Part shown: positions 52,401-59,415 of the stretch, piece after piece
How positions within the stretch are numbered: the stretch's first letter is position 1
How the letters are laid out: the number at the start of each line of letters is the position of its first letter
NCBI GenBank assembly: GCA_016125585.1
Contig: WGLL01000005.1
Location: 496,001 to 560,000 of the forward strand
Direction: 5' to 3'
Source of the DNA: Caulobacter sp.
Lineage (GTDB): Bacteria > Pseudomonadota > Alphaproteobacteria > Caulobacterales > Caulobacteraceae
Length of the DNA stretch: 64,000 bases
Made by a program: the position numbers and the translations under genes
Notes under the pieces: model-generated
Databases searched by the model: none
Told to the model about the DNA's origin: nothing
The model's input: only the letters and a program-made list of their open reading frames with translations

Positions 52401-53571
52401 GCCCGGCGTCGAGTGCGGCCAGGGCCAGGTCGCTGAGGGCCGCGGCATAGGTCGAGGCGAGGACGGCATTGTGCGAGGCGACGGCGGCGCGCGGGTGATA
52501 GACGTTGACCAGGAAATCCATCTTGGCCGACTCCGAACAGAACTGCGTGGGCAGATTGATGTCGGCGACATTCGGCAGATAGGGCCGCACCACGCCGTCC
52601 GGCAGCGGAACCGATGGCGGCGGCGGCGCCGCCGGGGTTGTGGCCGGAGGCGTCGTGCCCGTGCTGTTGGCGGGCTGGCTCGTATCGTCCTGGCAGTTGG
52701 TCACCGGAACCGCATCGACCGCGTCATGCAGCGCCAGGGCCGCGGCCGCGGCCTGGGTGCGGGCGTTGCGCACCGGCTCCCAGGCGGTGACGAACAGCTG
52801 GGCGGCGCGGTAGCGGGCGGAGTCGCGACCTTCCCTGTAGCCGATCTCGTTTCGGCGTCGCTCCAGGTTGGCCATGTGGTCGATGGCCAGAACCGCATTG
52901 TTCCGCGTCCGCTCGTAGAAGGGCCAGTAGACCTCGGCCAGGAAGCGGCGGCGGTCGCTGTAGGAGCAGAACTTCTCCGGAATCTTCGGCGTCGGGATCG
53001 GATCGTCGAAGGCCGGCGGCGGCAGGGCGAAGTCCTGCAGCAGATCGGCGTCGGCCTGGGTCGGTCCCTGAGTCTTTGGCGGCTTGGGTTTGGCCGGGCG
53101 GCAGGCCAGTTCCGGCATGGCGTCGAGGCGCGCCTCGGCGGCGGCGATGGCGGCGTTGAAGCGGCCCTGGGCGGACTCCAGGGGCCGGAACCGCTGCGGG
53201 TTCTGCCAGTTCCAGCCGTTCTCGGCGAGGATCAGCTTGTTGGTCGAGAACTTCTCCAGGCCCAGGATCTGGCTCTTCACGGCCCTGGCCTCGACGCCGA
53301 ACTGGCGGCGCTGGGCGCGGTAGGGCGACAGGCTCTTTTCGCCGTCCATCTTGGTCGGGGAACAGGGCTCGGCGTAGTAGGCGGGGGCGAACCGGTGGGC
53401 CTTGACCCTGGCGGTCGCGGCGTCGATCCGGCTGATCTGATCATTGACCCGGTCGGCCGCCGAATAGACCTGCACGGGCGCCGGCGGGTCCTGGGTCGCG
53501 CCGATCTGGCCGAACCCGAAGCAGATGAAAAGCACGGCGATCGCAGCGCTCGTACGCACCAAGCCCAGCAT
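49408..53571 (-). CDS. 1387-residue secreted modular protein: Cys-bracketed helical modules, Pro-rich linkers, one beta-rich domain
   Basis: Strong GGGGAGG site before ATG 53571 and a signal peptide (1-25, IGATQ). Then seven alpha-helical modules each framed by a Cys near its start and a Cys near its end: C70-C157, C202-C293, C345-C434, C485-C574, C617-C698, C772-C883 and C1263-C1379. The best-conserved three open with FCS and close with IPVVxC or VPVTNC, and are rich in Ala, Arg and Glu. Pro/Thr-rich linkers separate them. Between modules six and seven a Gly-run (957-965) leads into a beta-rich domain (966-1160). The even Cys count per module suggests disulfide staples in the periplasm or outside. 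I do not recognise the family. Confidence 0.85.
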   Translation of the reverse strand: MLGLVRTSAAIAVLFICFGFGQIGATQDPPAPVQVYSAADRVNDQISRIDAATARVKAHRFAPAYYAEPCSPTKMDGEKSLSPYRAQRRQFGVEARAVKSQILGLEKFSTNKLILAENGWNWQNPQRFRPLESAQGRFNAAIAAAEARLDAMPELACRPAKPKPPKTQGPTQADADLLQDFALPPPAFDDPIPTPKIPEKFCSYSDRRRFLAEVYWPFYERTRNNAVLAIDHMANLERRRNEIGYREGRDSARYRAAQLFVTAWEPVRNARTQAAAAALALHDAVDAVPVTNCQDDTSQPANSTGTTPPATTPAAPPPPSVPLPDGVVRPYLPNVADINLPTQFCSESAKMDFLVNVYHPRAAVASHNAVLASTYAAALSDLALAALDAGQMDLRDALDRERTAYQPILKDAETTASRWIAMRGEILAIPVVACPGKGDPPPLIQPPPPAVDAGPTPKPSSLPPPDLKRPALRTVAPLTLPASFCSEFERKAYLEKVYKPAAADSLANAETTKAHLARLQAMFTRYMRQEGGPGWAAVRQELALYEPIARAAYEEGLRIQGLYAKIMAIPVVSCEGPDKTYGDPAPTPPVEKVNTGDDLAELIVRGTRLPSTPEKICDEAQRAAQQDAIRRARQENDRDARALQERRNQLNAGKADGSIEPSEATLADLVVKAQRIDAKRRAIDAAQVELDGRKTQACPPPKDEAPPRTEGPKTEGPKTPATPPTATPAPPPATSPDGSKKSTSSVLPGYRPVPARGPDGDFLFGFPQHRFCSRQAAEDALRDIEDQITNARDERDRFETDIGIRLADDWSFVNIGIDPNKVFFYPRDADPAKIRQQKRAELAFGYDGLDRLLYYDGLIDALEARREQLMGILVSGQYESGDCPDLSEPSEQPRLQPDAASTPVSVGPGKTEKPCPPRQGRDPINVGPNSKVGSGAKFQKDLGNKAVGVLAGALGLGGGGGGGGGPQLYRCRIKDSEMTVFNDPATGVSLKVGAKRGKGDVVNIFADIAKSPDKGTFQTAFLERPDGQVQTPFDVGPCDLWGEWELTVSWTKTTYVDGQMVSQESGGWSESGKFVIPGMLSKVDAPTGLWKQMGFSSASHGARKAFMSFHLAPGSGPMTFVIHITRPKGDPVMTVPFVMTIAEDAKGGFTFTKAREEDCPPTTTDRFDPEDPVPYDTPPVPPAPTAPPSSAGRSDAFDPEDDLEPPTDGPTTAGSATSPARPDKPAPEGSGLPPPGTFSPDDSDASFADYLGPADVLSRRKVCSREEALRDLALVNDLLPLADDAVENFELFVGARIASGYSKYGLTGKGDLRPDSSPLPGLQAAERDSAKEVETVRVQLVTGQAGGTYFHRASAAQTILRRTRDDLKYKLSEGRFDPCPGAPPPPP
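51850..52970 (-). repeat. Three best-conserved modules inside the secreted protein
   Basis: Modules at residues 202-293, 345-434 and 485-574 start with FCS[YE]S or FCSEFER, contain a [YV]Y[WHK]P phrase about 14 residues in, and end with (I/V)PV(V/T)xC. Cys-to-Cys distances are 91, 89 and 89 residues. They share identical layout at protein level; at DNA level they are diverged, so this is old duplication. Confidence 0.8.
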
Positions 53572-53646
53572 GAAAGCCTCCCCTGGCGGCCGAGACGGAC
53601 CAGGGGATCATGTCAGAAGAACGCTGTTCTGTCGAATTTGGGTCGA

Positions 53647-54603
53647 CTAGACGACGCCCGCGCCCAGCACGTCGTGGACGTGCAGCACGCCCACCGGCTT
53701 GCCGTCATCGACCACGAACAGCACGGTGATCCGGCTCTCGTTCATGATCCGGGCGGCGTCCGCGGCGAGGGATCCGGCGGTGACGGCCTTGGGATTGCGG
53801 GTCATCACCTCGCCGGTCGTCTTGCCGGCCAGACCGTCAAAATTGCGCCTCAGATCGCCGTCCGTCACCACCCCGACCAGCCGCCCGTCGCCGTCGACCA
53901 CGCCGACCACGCCCAGCCGCCGCTCGGTCATCACCTTCAGGGCGTCCGGCATCGCCGTGGCCAGTCCGGTCAGCGGCGCCTCCTCCAGCTTGTGCATCAG
54001 GTCGCCGACCGTGCGCAGCATGGCGCCCAGCTTTCCGCCCGGGTGGAAGACGTGGAAATCCTTGGGGGTGAAGCCGCGCCGCTCCAGCAACGCGACGGCA
54101 AGCGCGTCGCCCAGCGCGATCTGCAGGGTGGTGGAGGTGGTCGGGGCGTTCAGCTCGCCGGTGGCCTCGGCGGCGTCGGCCAGCTTCAGGACCACGGTCG
54201 AGGCCTTGCCAAGCGCGCTGCCGGGATTGCCGGTCATGCCCAGCAGGGGAATGTCGAAGCGGTGGCTGTAGGCGATGATGTCCGACAGTTCGCGCACCTC
54301 GCCGGACTTCGACAGGGCCAGCACCACATCGTCGCTGCCGACCATGCCCAGGTCGCCATGGCTGGCCTCGGCGGCGTGAACGAACATCGCGGGGGTGCCG
54401 GTCGAGGCCAGGGTGGCGGCGATCTTTCGGGCGACATGGCCTGATTTGCCGATGCCGGTGCAGACCACCCGGCCCCTGGCGGCGAAGACGATTTCCACGG
54501 CGCGGGCGAAGTCCTCGCCCAGTTCGTCGGCCATCTGGTGAAGCGCCTGGCCCTCGGCGTGCAGCACGCGGCGGCCGGCGGCGATGGAGTCGAATGTGCT
54601 CAT
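53647..54603 (-). CDS. kdsD: Arabinose-5-phosphate isomerase (KpsF/GutQ/KdsD family)
   Basis: A 318-residue enzyme: SIS sugar-isomerase domain (about 30-170, with GKSGHVARKIAATLASTGTPAMFVHAAEASHGDLGM) and two CBS domains (about 200-318) that probably control activity. It makes D-arabinose-5-phosphate for KDO and lipopolysaccharide core. Its start lies in a 4-base overlap with a 53-residue membrane protein gene. The usual neighbours (kdsC, lptC, lptA) are absent. Confidence 0.95.
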   Translation of the reverse strand: MSTFDSIAAGRRVLHAEGQALHQMADELGEDFARAVEIVFAARGRVVCTGIGKSGHVARKIAATLASTGTPAMFVHAAEASHGDLGMVGSDDVVLALSKSGEVRELSDIIAYSHRFDIPLLGMTGNPGSALGKASTVVLKLADAAEATGELNAPTTSTTLQIALGDALAVALLERRGFTPKDFHVFHPGGKLGAMLRTVGDLMHKLEEAPLTGLATAMPDALKVMTERRLGVVGVVDGDGRLVGVVTDGDLRRNFDGLAGKTTGEVMTRNPKAVTAGSLAADAARIMNESRITVLFVVDDGKPVGVLHVHDVLGAGVV

Positions 54604-54761
54604 TTGGCGGGGCGCAGTCCTGCGGTGGCGGCGGGCGTGTCCTGGGCGTGGCCGAAGGGGGCGGGCGAAGGCGCGCCCTGTCCCTGAGGCCAGACCAGAG
54701 CCAGCAACACCATCCCGAGGATCACGGCGCCGGCCAGCGGATAGAAGTAGCGGTCACGCAT
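54600..54761 (-). CDS. 53-residue single-pass membrane protein coupled to kdsD
   Basis: An ATG at 54761 gives a short protein with one N-terminal membrane helix (about 8-27: LAGAVILGMVLLALVWP) and a Pro/Ala-rich tail. Its stop overlaps the kdsD start by 4 bases, which suggests translational coupling. Homology cannot be judged. The position immediately upstream of KDO biosynthesis hints at a role in envelope assembly. Confidence 0.6.
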   Translation of the reverse strand: MRDRYFYPLAGAVILGMVLLALVWPQGQGAPSPAPFGHAQDTPAATAGLRPAK

Positions 54762-54855
54762 CGGGCGGCTATAGCGCGGGTCGCCCGCCTGTAGAACCCC
54801 GCCCGTTCCAAAGCCGACTTGACCCTGAACCGCGCCGGCCTTAGCCCACCGGTCC

Positions 54856-55566
54856 ATGTCGACACTCATTCTTCTCCGCCACGGCCAGAGCCAGTGGAAC
54901 CTCGAAAACCGCTTCACCGGCTGGGTGGACGTGGATCTGACCGCCGAGGGCGAGGCCCAGGCCGAACGCGGCGGCGCCCTGATCAAGGCCGCGGGCCTGA
55001 AGGTTGATCGCGCCTACACCTCGGTGCTGACCCGGGCCATCCGCACCGGCGCCATCGCCATGCAGGCGGCCGGGCAGGGCGACCTGGCCTTCACCCGCGA
55101 CTGGCGGCTCAACGAGCGGCACTACGGCGGCCTGACCGGCCTGAACAAGGCCGAGACGGCCGAGAAGCACGGCGAGGCGCAGGTGACGATCTGGCGCCGC
55201 TCCTACGATGTGCCGCCGCCGCCGCTGGCGCCGGGGGGCGAGTTCGACTTCGCCGCCGACGAGCGCTACGCCGGCAAGGCCATTCCCGACACCGAGAGCC
55301 TCAAGACCACGCTCGACCGCGTCGAGCCCTACTGGAGCGCCGAGATCGCGCCGCACCTGAAGGCTGGCGAGACGGTGCTGGTCGCCGCCCACGGCAACTC
55401 CCTGCGGGCCATCGTCAAGCTGCTGTTCGCAGTCCCCGACGCCGACATCGTGCATGTCGAGATCCCGACCGGCAATCCGCTGGTCATCGATCTGGACGAC
55501 GACCTGAAACCCACCGCCGCCCGCTACCTGGACGAGGCCCGCGCCCAGCCGCTGCCGGCCCTCTGA
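54856..55566 (+). CDS. gpmA: 2,3-bisphosphoglycerate-dependent phosphoglycerate mutase
   Basis: A 236-residue cytosolic enzyme of the histidine phosphatase superfamily. Phospho-acceptor H9 in LLRHGQSQWNLENRFTGW, second His in VLVAAHGNSLRAIV and the conserved ALNERHYGGLTGLNKAE-like segment (LNERHYGGLTGLNKAET) fit the dPGM family. It interconverts 3- and 2-phosphoglycerate in glycolysis. The last 30 residues are typical. It is divergent from the kdsD operon. Confidence 0.95.
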   Translation: MSTLILLRHGQSQWNLENRFTGWVDVDLTAEGEAQAERGGALIKAAGLKVDRAYTSVLTRAIRTGAIAMQAAGQGDLAFTRDWRLNERHYGGLTGLNKAETAEKHGEAQVTIWRRSYDVPPPPLAPGGEFDFAADERYAGKAIPDTESLKTTLDRVEPYWSAEIAPHLKAGETVLVAAHGNSLRAIVKLLFAVPDADIVHVEIPTGNPLVIDLDDDLKPTAARYLDEARAQPLPAL

Positions 55567-55569
55567 TCC

Positions 55570-56013
55570 ATGGACGAGGCGGCCTATATGCGGGCGGCCA
55601 TCACCGCGGCCAGGGCCAATCTGGGCCTCACCGCCCCCAATCCCGTGGTCGGCTGTGTTCTGGTGAAAGACGGCCGGATCCTCGCCAGCGCCGCCACCGC
55701 GCCCGGCGGGCGACCCCATGCCGAGGACCAGGCCCTGGCGGCGGCGGGCGCGGCGGCGCGGGGGGCCACCGCCTATGTCACCCTTGAACCCTGCGGCGCG
55801 CGATCCTCGGGCGGGACATCCTGTTCGGAACTACTGGTCAGCGCGGGGGTCTCCCGGGTCGTGGTCGCCTGCGACGATCCCTCGCCCTTCGCCTCCGGGC
55901 GCGGCGCCGAACGGCTGGCGGCGGCCGGCGTCACCGTCGAGATGGGCCTCCTGGCCGACGAGGCGCTGGCCGCTCTCGACTATGCGGCCTGGTTCGCCGC
56001 CGCCCGGCCGTAA
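55570..56013 (+). CDS. RibD-like deaminase domain protein without reductase domain
   Basis: A 147-residue protein with the zinc-binding motif H50-A-E52 and PCG (C75)...C85, one residue longer than the usual RibD spacing, and the substrate phrase APNPVVGCVLVKDGRILA. In RibD this half deaminates the pyrimidine intermediate of riboflavin synthesis and is fused to a reductase; here the reductase is missing. It begins 3 bases after gpmA, so the two may be co-transcribed. Its substrate may be another nucleobase derivative. Confidence 0.85.
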   Translation: MDEAAYMRAAITAARANLGLTAPNPVVGCVLVKDGRILASAATAPGGRPHAEDQALAAAGAAARGATAYVTLEPCGARSSGGTSCSELLVSAGVSRVVVACDDPSPFASGRGAERLAAAGVTVEMGLLADEALAALDYAAWFAAARP

Positions 56014-56063
56014 GCGCAAACTTAAGCAAAGGCGCCTAGAACTCCGTCTCTGGAGGACCGCGC

Positions 56064-57329
56064 ATGATTGCCGCGCAGGCGTCCGGCCCCAAACGGCTGA
56101 CGCAAGCCGATGTTGATCTGATCTGCGCTCGTCACGACCGGCTGTGGTCGGGACGGGGCGGCGGCGCGCGCGCGGTGTTCAGCTTCTCGGATCTGTCAGG
56201 CCTCAATCTGGCCGGGCGCAATCTCTGCGACGCCGATTTCACCGGCGCCCACCTGGGCGACGCCGATCTCTCCGGGGCCAAGCTCGACAACGCCAGCTTC
56301 TTCGGCGCCGACATGCAGGGCTGCAACCTGACCAACGCCTCGCTGCGCCGGACCGACTTCCGCGGCGCCTGCCTGCGCGGGGCCAATCTGTCCGGGGCGG
56401 ACATGTTCGAGGCGGATCTGCGCGAGGGCGCCATCGCCGCCGCCGACAAGGACAAGGGCTACCGGGTTCTGGCCCACGCCATGCGCACCGGCGACGCCTG
56501 CGGGGCCAATCTGTCCGGGGCCAACCTGGAACGGTCCCGGCTGTCGGGCGTGGTGGCCATCAAGGCCGACTTCACCGACGCCATCCTCAAGGACGCCAAG
56601 ATGGTCCGGGCCAACCTGAAGCAGGCCACCATGAGCGGCTGCAACATGGCCGGCGCCGACCTGTCCGGCGCCGACCTCTCCGGCGCAGACCTGCACGACG
56701 CCATTCTCGTGGGCGCCAAGACCTATTCCTGGAAGGTCGACTCCGCCAACATGAAGGGGGTCCTGACCGACAAGCCCTCGGGCGTGGCGGTGTCGGCGCT
56801 TCCCTATGAGGCGATGATCCGCGACCACGCCCGCTGGTGCGAGACCGGCGGCGCCGAGGGCGCGCCCTCGCGGTTCGATGACGCTGACCTGCGGTCCCTA
56901 AACTCGCTCAAGGGGCTGAACCTGACGGCGCTGTCGGCCAAGGGGGCCATCTTCTACGGGCTGGATCTGGAAGGCGCCCAGCTGCAGGGCGCCCACCTCG
57001 AAGGCGCCGACATGCGGGCCTGCAACCTGCGCCGCGCGGACCTGCGGGGGGCGCGGCTGGCCGGGGCCAAACTGTCCGGTTCCGATCTTCGCGAGGCGCA
57101 TCTGGGGCCGCTGCTGATCGCCGCCGACCGCCTGCTGCCGGCGGACCTGCGCGGAGTGCAGCTGAAGAACGCCGACCTGACCGGGGCGGATCTGCGCCAG
57201 GCCAGGATGGCCGGGGCCAACCTTTCGCGGGCCAAGTTTTCCGGGGCGATGATGCGGGGCGCCGATCTCGCCGAAACCATCCGCGACGGCGCACGGGACC
57301 TCGACCTGAGCGAACTGGGCGACGTTTAA
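56064..57329 (+). CDS. Pentapeptide-repeat protein, paralogue 1
   Basis: A 421-residue protein dominated by A(D/N)LxG pentapeptides, in two beta-helix blocks (about 40-235 and 285-410) split by a non-repeat segment with WCETGGAEGAPSRFDDADLRSL. The N-terminus RLTQADVDLICARHDRLWSGRGGG is not repetitive. Right-handed quadrilateral beta-helices of this type act as DNA mimics or scaffolds. It is followed by a paralogue with the same layout. GGAGGA site before ATG 56064. Confidence 0.88.
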   Translation: MIAAQASGPKRLTQADVDLICARHDRLWSGRGGGARAVFSFSDLSGLNLAGRNLCDADFTGAHLGDADLSGAKLDNASFFGADMQGCNLTNASLRRTDFRGACLRGANLSGADMFEADLREGAIAAADKDKGYRVLAHAMRTGDACGANLSGANLERSRLSGVVAIKADFTDAILKDAKMVRANLKQATMSGCNMAGADLSGADLSGADLHDAILVGAKTYSWKVDSANMKGVLTDKPSGVAVSALPYEAMIRDHARWCETGGAEGAPSRFDDADLRSLNSLKGLNLTALSAKGAIFYGLDLEGAQLQGAHLEGADMRACNLRRADLRGARLAGAKLSGSDLREAHLGPLLIAADRLLPADLRGVQLKNADLTGADLRQARMAGANLSRAKFSGAMMRGADLAETIRDGARDLDLSELGDV

Positions 57330-57395
57330 CGCTTCGGCGCCATTCGTGAGTTAACCTGAACAACTAATGATTCGCACATCCGGGGGGCTGCAGAC

Positions 57396-58655
57396 TTGGT
57401 GACCGTCAACGCCAGCATGACCGGCCGCCGCCGCCTGACCCAGGCGGAGCTCGACATGATGATCGAGGCGCATGAGCGCTTCCTGACCGGCCGGCCTGGC
57501 GGCAAACGGGCCTCGTTGCGGTTTCTGAATCTGTCCGGCCTGGACCTGTCGGGGCGCAACCTGACCGACGCCGATCTGTCGGCCTCGGTGTTCGACGGCG
57601 CCCGGCTGATCCGCACCAAGCTGGATCGCGCCAATCTGTTCGGTTCGGATCTGCGCAAGGCCAACCTGATCCAGGCCAGCCTGGTGCGGGCCGACCTTCG
57701 CGGCGCCTGCCTGCGCGGCGCCAACATGACCCAGGCCGACCTGACACAGGCCGACTTCCGCGAAGGCCAGATCGCCATCGCCCATCCCCAGAAGGGCCTG
57801 AGCAACCTCCGTCATGAGCCCCGCAGCGGCGAGGCTGACGGCGCCATCTTCGTCGGGGCGACGCTCGATGGCTCGCGCTTCAACGGCGCCTCGGCCTTCG
57901 CGTCGGACTTCACCGACTGTTCCCTGCGCGGCGCCACGATGACCGGCGCCAATCTGAAGGACGCCAATCTGTCCGGGGCCAACCTCGAGGGCGCGACCGT
58001 CGGCGGCTGCAATCTCGAAGGGGCCAATCTCAGCGGGGCGGTCATCTCCGGTGTCGATGTGTCCACCGCTCGCACCAGCGGCGCCAATCTGTCTGGCGCC
58101 CTCACCAGTTCAACGCCCGAGGCGATCGCCCAGGCCCCCATGCTGTTCGAGCAGTTCCAGGCCAATCAGGCCTGGTGCGAGACCGGCGGCAAGAGCGGCG
58201 CGCCCGCCAGGGTGGACGGGGTCGACCTCCGTCCCCTGCGGGACAAGCTGAAGGGCATGCGGCTGACGGCGATGAGCGCCAGGGGCGCCTGTCTGGTCGG
58301 CATGGATATGGCCGGGGTGCAGCTTCAGGGAGCCAATCTCGAAGGGGCGGACCTGCGGGGCGTCAATCTGCAACGGGCTGACCTGCGCGGGGCCAAGCTG
58401 GCCGGCGCCAACCTGACCAAGGCGGACCTGCGCGGCGCCTATATCGGGGTCCTGCCCTTGGGGCCGGAGCGGTCCAACCCGGCGACCCTCAACCAGGCCC
58501 GGATGCGCTACGCCCACGTCCAGGCGGCCGACCTGACCAACGCCATTCTGGATGGCGCCGACCTGCGGGGGGCCAACCTGACTGGCGCCAAGCTGATCTC
58601 CACCAGCTTCCGCGACGCCGAGATCAGTTCGGCCATCGGCCTTCAGACGCCTTGA
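57396..58655 (+). CDS. Pentapeptide-repeat protein, paralogue 2
   Basis: A 419-residue protein with the same plan as its neighbour: an N-terminal RRLTQAELDMMIEAHERFLTGRPGGKRA, two pentapeptide blocks and the same central WCETGGKSGAPARVDGVDLRPL. The TTG at 57396 follows GGGGGG by 8 bases; GTG 57399 is an alternative. Pairwise similarity by eye is clear but not close, so the duplication is old. A bidirectional terminator follows at 58683-58710. Confidence 0.88.
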   Translation: MVTVNASMTGRRRLTQAELDMMIEAHERFLTGRPGGKRASLRFLNLSGLDLSGRNLTDADLSASVFDGARLIRTKLDRANLFGSDLRKANLIQASLVRADLRGACLRGANMTQADLTQADFREGQIAIAHPQKGLSNLRHEPRSGEADGAIFVGATLDGSRFNGASAFASDFTDCSLRGATMTGANLKDANLSGANLEGATVGGCNLEGANLSGAVISGVDVSTARTSGANLSGALTSSTPEAIAQAPMLFEQFQANQAWCETGGKSGAPARVDGVDLRPLRDKLKGMRLTAMSARGACLVGMDMAGVQLQGANLEGADLRGVNLQRADLRGAKLAGANLTKADLRGAYIGVLPLGPERSNPATLNQARMRYAHVQAADLTNAILDGADLRGANLTGAKLISTSFRDAEISSAIGLQTP

Positions 58656-58682
58656 GCCCGCCAGGGCTGACGGCCGGCAAGG

Positions 58683-58710
58683 AAAAAGGGGCGGCGCGAT
58701 GCGCCGCCCC
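58683..58710. terminator. Bidirectional terminator between the pentapeptide gene and hsp20
   Basis: GGGGCGGCGC (58688-58697) pairs perfectly with GCGCCGCCCC (58701-58710) around a 3-base loop, with AAAAA on the left (T-run for the minus strand) and TCCTTCGTT on the right. It separates convergent genes and probably ends both. Confidence 0.82.
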
Positions 58711-58736
58711 TCCTTCGTTCAGGGAACAAAGAAGCC

Positions 58737-59195
58737 TCAGGCGGCCTTGTCGCCCTCGATCAGGGTCTCGGCCTTGGCCGCGTTGATCTTGACGGTGCGC
58801 GGCTTCAGCGCCTCGGGGAGCTGGCGCTCGAGGCTGATCGACAGCAGGCCGTCGGACAGGTTGGCGTCGGTCACCACCACATAGTCGGCCAGCTGGAACC
58901 GGCGCTCGAAATTGCGCTCGGCCAGGCCGCGATGCAGGAACTTGCGGCTGTCGTCATTGGCCGCTTTGCGCCCGGTGACGGTCAGCAGGCTTTCCTTGAC
59001 CTCGATGGTCAGTTCATCGGGGCGGAAGCCGGCCACCGCGATCTCGATACGGTAGGCGTCATCGCCGACGCGCTCGATGTTGTAGGGGGGGTAGCCCGCC
59101 TGGCTGTCCTGGGCGGCCGCCGAATCGAGCAGCGAGGCCAGGCGATCAAAGCCGACGGCGGAACGGTACAGGGGCGAAAAGTCGATCGTACGCAT
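58737..59195 (-). CDS. Small heat-shock protein (Hsp20/IbpA type)
   Basis: ATG 59195 (opening MRTIDFSPLYRSAVGFDRL) is preferred to a GTG nine bases upstream because the AGAGGGA site is better placed. The 152-residue protein has the N-terminal phrase typical of IbpA, an alpha-crystallin domain (about 40-130: YNIERVGDDAYRIEIAVAGFRPDELTIEVKE...) and the tail PEALKPRTVKI holding the I-x-I type anchor. It holds unfolded proteins under heat. A 12-bp palindrome lies in its leader. Confidence 0.93.
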   Translation of the reverse strand: MRTIDFSPLYRSAVGFDRLASLLDSAAAQDSQAGYPPYNIERVGDDAYRIEIAVAGFRPDELTIEVKESLLTVTGRKAANDDSRKFLHRGLAERNFERRFQLADYVVVTDANLSDGLLSISLERQLPEALKPRTVKINAAKAETLIEGDKAA

Positions 59196-59212
59196 GATAG
59201 TCACATCCCTCT

Positions 59213-59224
59213 TTGCTTAAGCAA
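59213..59224 (-). promoter_or_regulatory. 12-bp perfect palindrome in the hsp20 leader
   Basis: TTGCTTAAGCAA is a perfect palindrome located 18 bases upstream of the hsp20 ATG and near the ribosome site. It could be an operator of a repressor or a short RNA hairpin that masks the ribosome site at low temperature. Part of it (CTTAAGCAAAG) also appears upstream of the first pentapeptide gene at about 56021-56031. Confidence 0.4.
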
Positions 59225-59415
59225 GGTTGCGTTTTGGCAGGCTCGGCGACGACCCGTTTCGGCCTCGTCTGGAACCCGGAAGGCCCGTTTGCGGCGCCTT
59301 CGATCAAGCAGGTGGTGAGCGGGGATTTTGATGTCAAGGGGCGCCCTATGAGGGTTACATCGCCCGTCTGGCGCGGCTAGGGTGCGGCCTCCCGCACACT
59401 GCCACCGAGGGCCGA

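Noticed and set aside
57346..57375. TTAACC half-site upstream of pentapeptide paralogue 2
   Set aside because: A second TTAA-like half at the right spacing is missing, so it does not qualify as a CtrA box.
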